Positions 10,971 through 21,241 of a stretch of DNA of 64,000 bases are shown piece by piece. Under the pieces are notes generated by a model. That model saw nothing but the letters and a program-made list of their open reading frames with translations. It was not told the origin of the DNA and ran no database searches. The stretch is from Capronia americana (lineage: Eukaryota > Ascomycota > Eurotiomycetes > Chaetothyriales > Herpotrichiellaceae). Where the stretch lies: assembly GCA_016110215.1 (NCBI GenBank), contig JADWQD010000009.1, positions 1,180,093-1,244,092 of the forward strand. The letters are read 5' to 3'. The translations under genes were made by a program, and so were the position numbers. Positions within the stretch are counted from its first letter, which is position 1, and every line of letters starts with the position of its first letter.

Positions 10971-13496
10971 TTGCAAAAATGAGAAAGGGTGGAAGGGGAT
11001 GTGGGAAAGTTGAAGGACGGGGAAAGGATGATGGTTTGATGCCGAGCTATGCTTCAGATTGGTTTCTCATATTATGCAAGTCTTTCGGGCCGCGGCGAGG
11101 AAGATGGAGGGATCCATTGGTCAAACCGGCCTCAAATCGCTCTTGGACAGTCCAAATTGTTACGAATCTAAGCTATCACCATCGCCGAATCTTACATATA
11201 GATCTGAAGCATCTATATCATGTTCTCGAATAGGAGTATTTTGTACAGTATCTGGTCTTCCACGCGCGCCTCGAGCAATTCCCTCAATTGACTGGGCTTT
11301 GTTGAGACGCTGGATTCTCCTCCAGATGAAGAGACATATCGTCGCCGTTAGAAAAAAGGGGGTGTGGTGGTTCCTCAGCCTTGCGTCCTCCCCTAAGAGG
11401 AGGTCAAAAAGTCGGCCATGAAGACAAGCCAGGAGCATGTCACTGAAATATTGTCAGCCCTCAAATGTGCTAGAGTCAATCTAACGGTTAATCACTGGCG
11501 TATGGGCTTTCGTGACGACAGTGTAGACATGCCGTGATCAACACAGGATGTCTCGAAGTCATTTGAGGCTCCTGATGACGAGGTTACTCGACGAGGCGTC
11601 CTCCGAGCTCGCGAGTATGGCACCGCACCATAGTGGTCTGCCCAGCTTTACAACACCAGCCGGGAGCATGAAAACGTGTATATACCGAGTATAGATTGCA
11701 TTGTTGTTTTCAAGTGCGAGACGCGTTGCCGGGGCCTGGTTTTCATGTCGCGCGACACACCGAGCTCGCCAGAGAGAGCACCAAAGCCATTCACTCCTTC
11801 CGCTCATACTACTTTTTATCGTCGTTGGTTCGGTAGGCATGAAATGATCCAGCCTCTTTTTGAAGTCAAGTTGCTAAATTAGTCGCGGTGTGAGTGTTCG
11901 CCAGATAGTTTTCTACCGTCCTTGGAGCCGATCAGGTTGTGGATCCTTCCTGAGTCGCTGGAGACTGTATCTTGGTTAGCTGAGAAGGGGCGCTTGTGCT
12001 TACCCTTGGCTGCGAGCTCCTTCGTGGGTGGCTCCTACTCTGTTGAAGAATGGCCAACAATTTAGACGATAAACCAACCATTCCCGCAGCAGCGCTATCC
12101 CAACAGGAGACAGACGTACATACCAGTACACCAGAGTGCCTTCCCACATAGACGTGCCTTTCGTAGACGAAGTGTTTCGTCCGCTTTCCCCTGCGTCTCT
12201 TCTTCTCTCCTCATCCACAGCACTCACAGTCTGAACAATGTGTCTCTCTATGCTGTCCTCTTCACTCTGTCTCCTAGACTGCTGGTGTATGAACATATCT
12301 CCTTGTTCCTCCCAACCAATGCCATCCGATGAGTACCTACTCGTCTGGATGTTGCACCAACTTGGTCTGCAATCGAAGGCTTGCACTTTCAAGGCTGGTA
12401 GGTAGTACACCAGCTCAAATCTTGATACACGTCGCTAAAATGGCCTGCAGTTATGCCCTTTCACCCTGCAGTCGGCGTCGCCTCCTTTTACTCCCTTCCG
12501 TCCTTTCACGTTTTTGGCAGTGTATGTTCGAAGTCAGGGTACACGACAGATGCCGTTTCAATAGCTCATCATTCTTCGAATACCAAATTCGCTTCCGGAA
12601 GATTCTTTGGTGAGTTGGTTCTCCAACTGACGCCAAGGAGGAATAACAGTTACGACTTTCAGAGCCTTCGGGCAATGAAGAAGTCAAACCTATCTGAGGC
12701 CCTGGGCTCTTTATAGTCCTTGTAAACTTCGTAAGCCTTTGGTCTGACGGGACTTTTTGAAACATCCTTTTAGGCCACTGCTCGAACCGGTTATGTTGGG
12801 AAAGACCGACCGAACAGTGTCTTTTCGGATTTCTGGGTTGCAAGACTATTCGTGCGTCGAAGCGCGGTACCAATGGTACGTCTCGGCGAATCCACAGAGG
12901 AAGCTTTTTTGCTAACGATTCAGCATGCAAGAACAGGCATCCGAAAGATCTGAACAAAAGAATCCACCGGTACCAGACGACGTACTCACATCCAGCAAGG
13001 CTTCAGATTGGGACGCTTTCTGATAGGTGGGTAATCCATGGAAGAGAAAGTCAAACATGAGATGCGGGCGTACCATTGTTGTTCGCTTTGAAGGTCGAGG
13101 GAGAATGGAGTATGGGTCTAGCCACCGCAGTAAGCTGCTAGTCATGGATTTCCAATAAGATTCTGCTCCCTCTGTCTTCGACCATAGCAAGTTCCAAGTT
13201 GGGCACGGAGAGTGGAAAAGGTCAAGGATAAGAGAGTATCGTACCTTGGACTCCGCAGTTGTAAAAGCGGCACGCTCTGGGCGAGCGGCACGTGAGCTCC
13301 GGGTGGTTTTTCCAGCGCCAAGCCGGAGCGCAGCATCTTCCACTCGGTGAACTCCCTGGCGGTGTCGTGTCTGCCCCTCCTTTGACCTTGCGACTGCATG
13401 CGCTTCCCAAAGAGAATTCATACTCCTGATCGCGCAGCCATACTGATGGCCTCCCCGGTATCACGTATTCGATAATTGAAGCGAACAATCCACAAG
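10971..13496. other. Gene-poor region, 2526 bp
   Basis: Many overlapping open frames of 60-170 codons on both strands, none with recognisable domains or a consistent exon structure. No tRNA, LTR or terminal inverted repeat was seen. The best hint of former coding is on the minus strand near 13230-13400 (frame with REFTEWKMLRSGLALEKPPG), unassigned. Confidence 0.45.
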
Positions 13497-14506
13497 ATGA
13501 AGTTGGTGCTATCGACGTCGTATGCATTGCCCCCATAGCAGAGCCTCACACGACCGGTGATTGCTGATCTACATGAAGAAACTTAATGTGCTCGGGACAA
13601 TCAGTGGTACGGCGGCCGCTATTCTCGAAGTCCAACGTCGAACTCATAAACTCTCTCCGCGCCAATTTTGCCTCCTTCCAACACCATTCCTCCAGTAGCA
13701 CGACCCCCGAGTCCCCATACCCTGTATGGACGACGCAGGAAGGCGATACGCTGTATGTGCCTTCATGGCGTCCGACACCGCTCACAGAGCCTCGAGACTC
13801 CTACGATGTTACCTGCAAACTGTTCTTCCTCCCCGGGATTCCGAGTAACCGGCGGTGTCGGCATACCAAAGAGGCTATTGATCTTGTATTAAAAGAGCTG
13901 GGCATCGACCGGATCGATCTGTTGATCGTGTCCTACCCGGGCGTGAGTTTTGACGCCGACGACGAAGAAGATATATCTGCGGATGAAGACGAAAGCGCCG
14001 GGAGCAACGAGTCCGAAGGATTGGATGCACAAGTCAAGACGTGGCAGGTGCTGGAATCGTTGCACGAGCAGGGTGTCATCTCCCAACTCGGCCTCTCCGA
14101 GTTCAGTTCTGACCGGCTGGCCAAATTCTTGCCCGAGGTCAAGGTACGTCCGTCAGTCGATCAGATCAACGTCAAGGATTGTTGCGTCGTGCCCAAATCA
14201 CTCATCATGTATGCCAAGGAGAACAAGATCGAGCTCCTCACGCATGCGGATTGTATGGACATCTTGCCTCCGGGGACGACGCGGGAATTGCTGGGACCCG
14301 GTAAGGATGGTGCTGGCATTATCGCTGCCACGCCAGACGCTGGGAGTGAAGACCCCGGCTTGAAGGGCGACATTGAGCCCCAGTGGGTGATCAAGTATAC
14401 CGCCGTGGTCAAGAACCGGGGCGTTATCGAGAACAAAGGGTATTTTGCCGTTGCACAGTTGGGTAGTTGCATCGAAGAGAAACCAATCGACGGAGCAGCG
14501 TCGTGA
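13497..14506 (+). CDS. Glutamate-cysteine ligase regulatory (modifier) subunit, aldo-keto-reductase fold (316 aa)
   Basis: Regulatory partner of gamma-glutamylcysteine synthetase, the first step of glutathione synthesis. Exon 1 is 13497-13519 (MKLVLSTS) with donor GTATGC; a 59-nt intron ends CATGAAG at 13578; exon 2 runs 13579-14506 and opens NLMCSGQSVVRRP. The joined N terminus LSTSNLMCSGQ fits the family. The body is a degenerate AKR barrel: HTKEAIDLVLKELGIDRIDL, an acidic insert after SYPGVSFDADDEED, WQVLESLHEQGVISQLGLSEF, and KVRPSVDQINVKDCCVVPKSL. The C-terminal third (WVIKYTAVVKNRGVIENKGY) is as in fungal GCLM proteins. The acidic, Ser-rich insert at about 130-155 is larger than in animals. 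Converges with the BUD32 gene, 174 bp apart. Confidence 0.88.
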
Positions 14507-14680
14507 CAACTGGCATTGTTCAGCATGATCTCGAATCAGCATGGCGTTGGATCGGGTCCGTCAGGTATCGTTGTCGGTCGTTATATTCGTTCCATTGAAG
14601 CATCATCGAAGCCGTGCTCAATAGTGTGGGCGCGCCGTGGTTGGCGTAGACTTCTTCCCAAGAGTTTCCTCTTGACGCCT

Positions 14681-15730
14681 TCATCCAACCATGCTCCTCT
14701 TTCTCCCTCTCAGTCTCACCTCGTCCAGCCTCTTCAGCACGACGTTACTCCCCTTGAAACTCCCCCGATAGCCCTCCTGTCCTTGTAGCACCTCTGCGTC
14801 AAACCAACCTTCCTGTCGCGGGTGTGTGGATCCAAACGCCCGTTCCAGCACGTACAGATCTACCGCCCGATCCTCGTCTTGAACCGACTGTGTTGCCAGC
14901 CCAAAATCGATGAGGACAATTTCACCCGCCAGGTCCGGCGGCAATGGCACTGGCGTCGGCTTTGTGTCTGCGTCTTCTCGCCCGTGCTCGGCGCCGGTGA
15001 TTCCATTCTGCTGAAGCGCGGAAAGCGGTCGAATCATGATATTACTGCTCGTCAAATCCCCATGCACGACACCCCCCTTGGCATGCATCGCGCCCACAGC
15101 CCGTCCAATCCTTCTCAACAGCTTCTTAACCTCCTCCTCCTGCGCGGCAATGTCCTCCCGTACGCCCTGAGCGTCTCGATCCAGACTCTTCACCCACACG
15201 TCCCACTCCCTCAACAGCTCCTTCACGCTCTTCCCCTCAATCCATTCCATGAGTAACCATGCGCCCTGGCCTTGGGCTTGGGCTTGGGCTTGGCCACCAT
15301 TGCTCCTCGCGACGGCCCTCTGCTCGCCGCCGCCGCTCGGGCCTTTGACTTTCCTCGCGACATCCCACTCTAGGCTCAACACGGCGGGCACACTGACTCC
15401 ACTGGCTGCTGCGCCCAAGCCGCTCAACTTGACCAGGATCCTCGCTTCGGCCAGGACGCGCTGCTTGGTCAGTCGCGCGTCGAGGGTCGGGTGACGGTAG
15501 GATTTGGAGGGGCGGAATTTCAGCGCCGCCGGCGTGGCGGGGGAGAGGAAATGCGTGCGGTAAAGAAGGGCTTCGGCACCCTGGGTAATTAGACTTGGCG
15601 GGGATGATGTGTTTGTGAAGGGGGCGGGGAGGGAGAGCGGGAGGGTTTCCTCAGGCTCTTGGACAGCCTGGGTGGTGGTGAGTATGGGAACGTCGTCGCT
15701 GGAGGCGGGTTGTGTGTTGGCGGTTGTCAT
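14681..15730 (-). CDS. bud32: Bud32/PRPK-type kinase of the EKC/KEOPS complex (349 aa)
   Basis: Atypical small kinase/ATPase of KEOPS, required for t6A37 tRNA modification and implicated in telomere maintenance. Start chosen at 15730 (MTTANTQPASSDD); an upstream in-frame ATG at 15895 adds a Cys-rich stretch not typical of the family. Motifs: ITQGAEALLYRTHFL (glycine loop replaced as in Bud32), VVHGDLTSSNIMI with catalytic Asp-225, LIDFGLA with metal-binding Asp-275, VDLYVLERAFGSTHP, and the diagnostic C terminus VRLRGRKRSMVG. Two inserts lengthen it relative to yeast: an Ala/Gly/Gln-rich run around 140-157 (coded by a GGGCTT-type repeat near 15266-15294) and a linker before the DFG segment (235-270). 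A 50-residue Pro/Thr-rich N-terminal tail precedes the kinase fold. Confidence 0.95.
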   Translation of the reverse strand: MTTANTQPASSDDVPILTTTQAVQEPEETLPLSLPAPFTNTSSPPSLITQGAEALLYRTHFLSPATPAALKFRPSKSYRHPTLDARLTKQRVLAEARILVKLSGLGAAASGVSVPAVLSLEWDVARKVKGPSGGGEQRAVARSNGGQAQAQAQGQGAWLLMEWIEGKSVKELLREWDVWVKSLDRDAQGVREDIAAQEEEVKKLLRRIGRAVGAMHAKGGVVHGDLTSSNIMIRPLSALQQNGITGAEHGREDADTKPTPVPLPPDLAGEIVLIDFGLATQSVQDEDRAVDLYVLERAFGSTHPRQEGWFDAEVLQGQEGYRGSFKGSNVVLKRLDEVRLRGRKRSMVG

Positions 15731-16148
15731 TGTTGAAGCCAACCCGCCGCACTCGCCGGGTTGGACGTTTGTAAAAGGGCACCTAGGTAGAGTTGAGGTC
15801 GGGAGTATGGGGACTAGATCATGAGGGAGTCCGCATCTGCATCTCTCATGGCACCTACAGATTTCGAAGAACGTTACGGGTACGAGGTACTTCACGAGCG
15901 TATCAGTGTATGTCTGCTCACGATCGCCAAGCGGAGTGAGTGCTACTGTGATTGATTGTACCGAAACTTATCCGGAAAATAAATCAGACCCACCTTGTAG
16001 AGTCTGGGATTCGAGTTCTTGGACTATTCCCACTGAAGAGTGTCTACGCACGTCGTGTGGTCTCAGAATACTGTATTGATAAATGACACCTAAATGGCTA
16101 TGGCGATTATTGCAGGATCGTACTATGCACGCATGCCGGGGTCGGTCG
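15731..16148. other. Intergenic, 418 bp
   Basis: BUD32 promoter side and YVC1 3' flank; nothing else seen. Confidence 0.6.
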
Positions 16149-18071
16149 TTACGACTTTTCTCCTCCATCTGCCTCTGGACTCAGCGCTCTCACCAGCCGG
16201 TGCAATTCCTCAACCTGTTCTTTGAGCTGCCTGATCTCCACCACATCAGCGTCCACCTCAACCACAGGCTTCGTCGACTGGACCTTCTTCTCCCAGCCTT
16301 CCGACTCAAAATTCATTTCGCCAGCCATTTCCTCCCACTCTTCAATCGTATCGTCGTCCTCCTCACCCCTGGAACGATTGCTTCTGACCGATCTGGCATC
16401 TACAGCTTCTAAAGCCGCCGTGACTAGAAGCACAGGGAAGTAGATGACCCCCATGACATAGTTGTTCAGTCTTTCGTAGCGATGAGAGTCCATCCACCAC
16501 TCGAACGGTATGATCAGGAACGTCAGTTCGATCAGGTTGAAGGGTGCGATGAAGACGTTTTCGTCGGGTGCACGGACAAATTGTAATGTCTTCTGAGCGA
16601 ACATGGCCATATACTCATCAATTGCATTCTCAGTGACATCTTCGTATGAACTGTTGTACAATGCAATCAGAATGTTGAGGAGAATGACCATCACTACAAA
16701 GGTGAAGAGATAGTATAGAATGAGACCAAAAGGGTGGGCATAATTGTCGAACCCGTCGAATTCCGGGGACTGCATGATGGCGTTAGCCATGGCGGTAACG
16801 ATGAAGGAGGTGATGCTGGCGTTTCCTTCCACTTGGTTCAGCCCGATGAAGGCTTGGAGGAAGCCGACGCAGACAACAATCAGGAGGGCAAAGAAGATGA
16901 GTGATTCCCGCATCATCACCTTCAAGACCACAAGCATGGCGCCGAAGAAGCGGAAAGTGTCCAGGTATAAGAGAAGTCGACCCCAGAACATAGGCGCGGC
17001 AACACAGAAAAGATGGTATCCCAAAGCATTGAGTTCGTGGCGCCTCTCGTCATCTTTGTTGGGAGAGTGCGCGAGAGCAGTCATGCGAATGATGAATGAG
17101 GCCGTCAAGAGAGCGTACAGACAGTTGTTGAAAGCATTCCAGAATCCAAGGTACCAGATGCCGACTTTCCAGAACTTGGCAATTTCGTCACAGATGAAGC
17201 CAAGGGTCATCAAGTACAGAATCCCTTCAACAACATCCAGGTCGCCGTCTTCGTTGACGGTGTTAACGGCAGCCGTGTATAGGGCCAGGTATAGGATCGA
17301 GATCGAGATTTGGACAATGTTCTGATACAGAGGTGTACGCATTCGATCGGGGTTCAAATGGTCCCAGTAATTGGTGTTGTCTCGATCCTCGTAGAAGATG
17401 AAATTTGCTGGGTCGAGATCGTCTTGGTGAATCCAGCCTCTCCAGAGATACTTGATGCATTTCTGGTAGCCTGAGGAGCCGATGACGATCAGACAGTGCA
17501 AATCGACCGCTCTTTCAATGGCGTTGGTAGGGACGGTCACCTCATCTTTCCGCAATACCGAGTACCGCTTGAGCAGGACCTCTCGCATTAGGTATTCTTG
17601 GTCTTCTTCGCCCTCGATGATGCGCTTTGCAATCATCTCGCAGGCCGTTGCCCGAACATTGTGTAAGTCGGCGTCCCACAGCTCCAGATTGGCTTGTTTT
17701 TTAAACCATCTCTTGCAGACCAATAGACAATACACCACGCATGATGCATAGTCCTTTCCTCCTGATTCTTTTGCCGTCTCCACAACCTTCTGGGTAATGA
17801 TGGGACTGTTGGCGGCTGTGACCTTGTCTTCAGCGAGTTCGAAGGGAATGACTTCCTCAATCTGATACTTCAGTCGAAGGGCAACTTTGGTGACCTCCTT
17901 CGCAGGGAAAGCAGATGGTGGGATTTCATGGGAATGGGACGGGAGCACTAATCGCCATCAGGGTCATCTAGAAGAAACAGTGTCGTGAGCCTTACGTCTC
18001 CGCACCTCATCGCGAAAATGAGGTGTATCTCTCTCACGCGTCGCTCCCCAGAGCTTGGTCCATTTCACCAT
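16149..18071 (-). CDS. yvc1: Vacuolar TRP-type cation channel, Yvc1/TRPY1 homologue (624 aa)
   Basis: Calcium-release channel of the fungal vacuole. Exon 1: 17996-18071 (MVKWTKLWGATRERD). A 48-nt intron (17948-17995, donor GTAAGG) uses the second of two AGs (GATTAG); the first (TTCTAG) would bring an immediate stop. Exon 2: 16149-17947. Joined: DEVRRLLPSHSHEIPPSAFPAKEVTKVALRLKYQIE. A cytosolic N-terminal domain is followed by membrane segments beginning near IVQISISILYLALYTAAV and including VGIWYLGFWNAFNNCLYAL, LIFFALLIVVCVGFLQAFIG and, after the pore region (MQSPEFDGFD), FGLILYYLFTFVVMVILLNILIALY, the TRP-type S6. The tail is acidic (RGEEDDDTIEEWEEMAGEM) with a short C-terminal coiled coil. 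An alternative in-frame ATG at 18197 would add 42 residues. Confidence 0.92.
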
Positions 18072-18666
18072 TGTTGATATGACGTAAGAGGTAGTAACCC
18101 GAGTCGGAGAGTTTCCAGCAGGCAAGCAGCAGTTATCAACAGATCGACCAGAAATTGTCAGAAGGCTTGGCCCTAAATTTAGGAAGGGAATAGCCAAATG
18201 GAAAGATGAAGAGAAGCAGAAGAGGAGCTAATAGCTGGAACGTCTCGATTGGGTTTTCTCCTACGCGGTGATGTATTGAGTTCCTGTCTGGACCTCAAAA
18301 ATCAGGTTCTCAGCAACCCCCGCATCAAGCCAAGCGAGGAATTTTTTTAGGCACATGCCTAATTTTGCAGTGGGCGTTCCTCGAGCCCTTAGCCTCGCGT
18401 ATGCCTACATCTACCACTTCGAAGCCGTTTTCCTCGATTGGTGCTCGAACAGACCCTGAATTGCGCTGCAGCTCCAGATGGGCAGAGAGCCAGAGAGTCT
18501 GATCACAGGAGGTGCAGGCGTTGCCGATGATGGTTGAGAGCAAGGCGGAGGCCATAGAAGAGTCCAGATTGGTGCTGCACCCAGACAATGGATGAGGGAT
18601 GTTCCTCTGTGTCCAAGGCGCCTTTTGAATCAGCACACAGCTTTTCACCATTTTCGGAGATGTGCT
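18072..18666. other. Intergenic, 595 bp
   Basis: YVC1 promoter side and eIF2-alpha 3' flank. No gene supported. Confidence 0.6.
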
Positions 18667-19671
18667 TTATGCGACTTCCGGGCCCTCATCACTCTCGCTG
18701 ATGTCCTCATCACCACTGACCTCCTCATTCTCCTTCGCTCTCTTGTCCATGAGAGCTTGCAGCTCGGCATCATCATGCTCAGTCACAGCTTTCGGTGCCA
18801 TCTTCACCACACAGCCGCCTCCTGCCGACTTGATGCTCTCGTCAATATCTTGAATTGCCTGCTCCAGTAGCTGAATGCCCAAACCCTTGTCCAGACATTG
18901 GCTGGTTAAGACGTAGTGAGGTGGAGATACCAGCTTGACCTTGACTTGTGTGTCCGGGGTATTCTTCGCCTCAGCTTTCCTCAGGGCTTCCTTGATAGCA
19001 TCAATGCCGTCGTACTTGAAGCATGTCACCTCGACATCAGCTCGGACTTTTGTCGGATGAGGCATTAGCTTCTTGCTGATATATGACTGGAATTCCTCCT
19101 TCACAACCTCGTTGGGGAAAGTGACGTCGTTCCAGACGTCAGGATTCGTGATGGACAGTTTGAACGCATCGTTCGCGTGGCCGTACTTCCGATTCAGAGG
19201 CCAACCAATATCTTCGTACAACTTGAGGATGGGTGTTTTCGTCTTTTCCGCCACATGTCGCATGATCGAGTGTACCGACTTGCTCTTGTTGTATCGCTCT
19301 TCGCATCGCACAATATCTTCCGCTGACACTCTTCGCTTGGACAGATCGATGTAACCCTTCTCCTTGTCCACTCTCAGCACGACTACTACTTCATTTCGGC
19401 CAATCCGGATGAGTTTCTGTATCGATCGGATGCGTCTTCGAGAAAGTTCGGAGAGAAGGATCATGCCATCGATGTTGTCGTATTCGAGCAGCTTGACGTA
19501 GGCGCCCATTTCTGCTATCTGTTTTGAGTCCAGTCAGCCACTGCCTTACGTCTTCACCGTGTCCAGAGTTCGCCTGCTCACCTGCTTGACATTTACCATC
19601 ACAAAACTCTCGATCTCTGGATACTTCTCCTCATAGAACCGACAGTTCGTCAAAGAATCTGGGTCCGACAT
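18667..19671 (-). CDS. sui2: Translation initiation factor eIF2 subunit alpha (313 aa)
   Basis: Alpha subunit of the eIF2 GTPase complex that brings initiator tRNA to the 40S ribosome. Exon 1 19582-19671 encodes MSDPDSLTNCRFYEEKYPEI and ends VMVNVKQ; a 63-nt intron (19519-19581, donor GTGAGC); exon 2 18667-19518 starts IAEMGAYVKLLEY. The S1-type OB fold carries the regulatory site in ILLSELSRRRIRSIQ; Ser-56 (Met as 1) corresponds to the classical Ser-51 phosphorylated by Gcn2-type kinases. The helical middle (WPLNRKYGHANDAFKL) and the alpha-beta C-terminal domain (PPHYVLTSQCLDKG) are complete, followed by an acidic tail rich in Glu, Asp and Ser. Highly conserved and full length. Confidence 0.97.
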
Positions 19672-20167
19672 GGCGGCGACTGTACCGGTGAGGGTCAAGG
19701 TTGAATACCAATCACGTTGAGATCTTCTAGTGCCTTCAGTGTGAACAGCTCGTATAAGAACAAGGCAGAATGGTGTTGTGACTCAGTGCCACTGTCAGTC
19801 GCATGTGCAGCGGAGGGGATATTTCGCCCTCTAGGTCGAACTTTTGACGCCAAGACGGATATGGATTAAATATCTTCCATGATGGATCAGTCTGCGAGGC
19901 TTAGTCATTTCCCCGAGCTTTTTCGTCAGCGGCTTTCCCGTCCCTGACCGACTCCGGCTTCTAGCTTGATACTAATACGAGCAACCCGAGCGTCGGACGG
20001 TTTAATGCAGCTTGGTCAAGAGGTGGCAGCCTTAACGAGATAAAGAAGGTAGCATTCGCAGTCGGCGGGATGCCCTCGTCCCGTGCCAAATTTGGGCCTA
20101 TAAAGTGCTCAAGGTTCCAAACTGGAACTCCTGGATAGCCAATCTTCTGATATACTTCATCGAAATC
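19672..20167. promoter_or_regulatory. Divergent intergenic region between eIF2-alpha and the SRPBCC gene
   Basis: A 496-bp gap with genes transcribed outward on both sides, so it should hold both promoters. A + strand TATAAAG lies near 20099. No confident TATA box or named operator is assigned for eIF2-alpha. Confidence 0.5.
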
Positions 20168-20735
20168 ATGGGCCAATCTCAAAGCCTATCTACAGAAGTC
20201 GAGATCCAGGCGACACCGGATGCCGTTCGGGCCATAGTATGTAGCAGGCGGCTATAGGCTACTAGCCAACTGTGTCACTGAGGATTTGCAGTTCTTCGAC
20301 TTCCCGCGATACAAGCAATGGTGCAAATGGACAATTGACCCCGTCGAATCAGGGAAAAAGGCGTCCGAGTTGAAGCCCAACGATGGCGTCAAGGTCAATT
20401 TGGATGGGATGGCTTTTAGCCCGGTGGTGAAAGTGAGTCGCCAGTCACTCCATTCAGCAAACTATGTATCGTATCCTAAGCATGTCAAGGAAAATTCACC
20501 CGACTGTTTCTCGTGGGAGGGATCCCTGCCGGGAATCTTCACGGGAAAGCATCAGTTCTATTTCTCTCCGAGCACGAAGAACCCAGGAGGTACAACGCTG
20601 GTGCAGACAGAGGACTTCACAGGACTTTTGGCGTTTCTGATGGCACCGGGGTGGAGTTTCAGGCAGAAGACTGCGGATAATTGGAATGCTTTCTTTGCAG
20701 ATCTGAAGAAAGAAGCCGAACAATCCTCATCCTAG
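20168..20735 (+). CDS. SRPBCC (START-like/polyketide-cyclase fold) small protein (151 aa)
   Basis: Helix-grip fold protein that probably binds a hydrophobic ligand; no enzyme activity is assigned. Exons 20168-20236, 20292-20432, 20490-20735. Intron 1 is 55 nt (GTATGT, TGCAG) and joins TPDAVRAI to FFDFPRYKQWCKW. Intron 2 is 57 nt (donor GTGAGT, acceptor CAAG): it is a multiple of three and contains no stop, so it can be misread as coding, but removing it restores GMAFSPVVKENSPDCFSWEG, the family continuity. The third exon ends with a C-terminal helix (FRQKTADNWNAFFADLKKEA). MGQSQS at the N terminus could be an N-myristoylation site (Gly-2, Ser-6), which is inference. Oriented away from eIF2-alpha. 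Confidence 0.8.
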
Positions 20736-21241
20736 GTTTGCATTTCGTCTTGATAGCTCGTGACTGTTTTGCTGCACTGGATACTTAGCTGTCTTTGAAC
20801 TTTGGCCTCCCTGGTGCTAAGTTCGTGCATCAAAGTTCCAAAGCATTGTCTACGCACCGTGGCACCGGGCACAGCGAGAAACGTCATTTGAAGTAAAAGC
20901 CCAGTCATTCTATGACCAACCCGACCCAGGTGATTGGAGTCTTTCACGAGGAGAAGGCCGACGTGCCGACCTGCTGATCCAGCAATGTTTTACCTAAACG
21001 AACGGCTTCACACGCTTACAGCAAGGGATTTCATTCGCGTGGAGAGCCTCCCTATTTGATTTTACTCGCCTCACATGGCCAACATCTTCCGAGCGTGCTA
21101 GAACTCTACAGCTGCACCAACCTCTGCACCTCTTGATCCTACTAGAGGCGGGTGCACGGACTGTACTTGCAAAACATCATGGAATTAAGATAGGATCAAT
21201 TATACTTTTTGGCTGCACTACGCCTGAGAACACTGGCTACA
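20736..21241. other. Intergenic, 506 bp
   Basis: Between two + strand genes; contains the 3' flank of the SRPBCC gene and the promoter of the SulP gene. No gene supported. Confidence 0.6.

Noticed and set aside
12451..13421. Two 168-169 codon minus-strand frames
   Set aside because: Arg/Ser-rich, mutually overlapping, no domains or splice logic; kept only as part of the gene-poor region.
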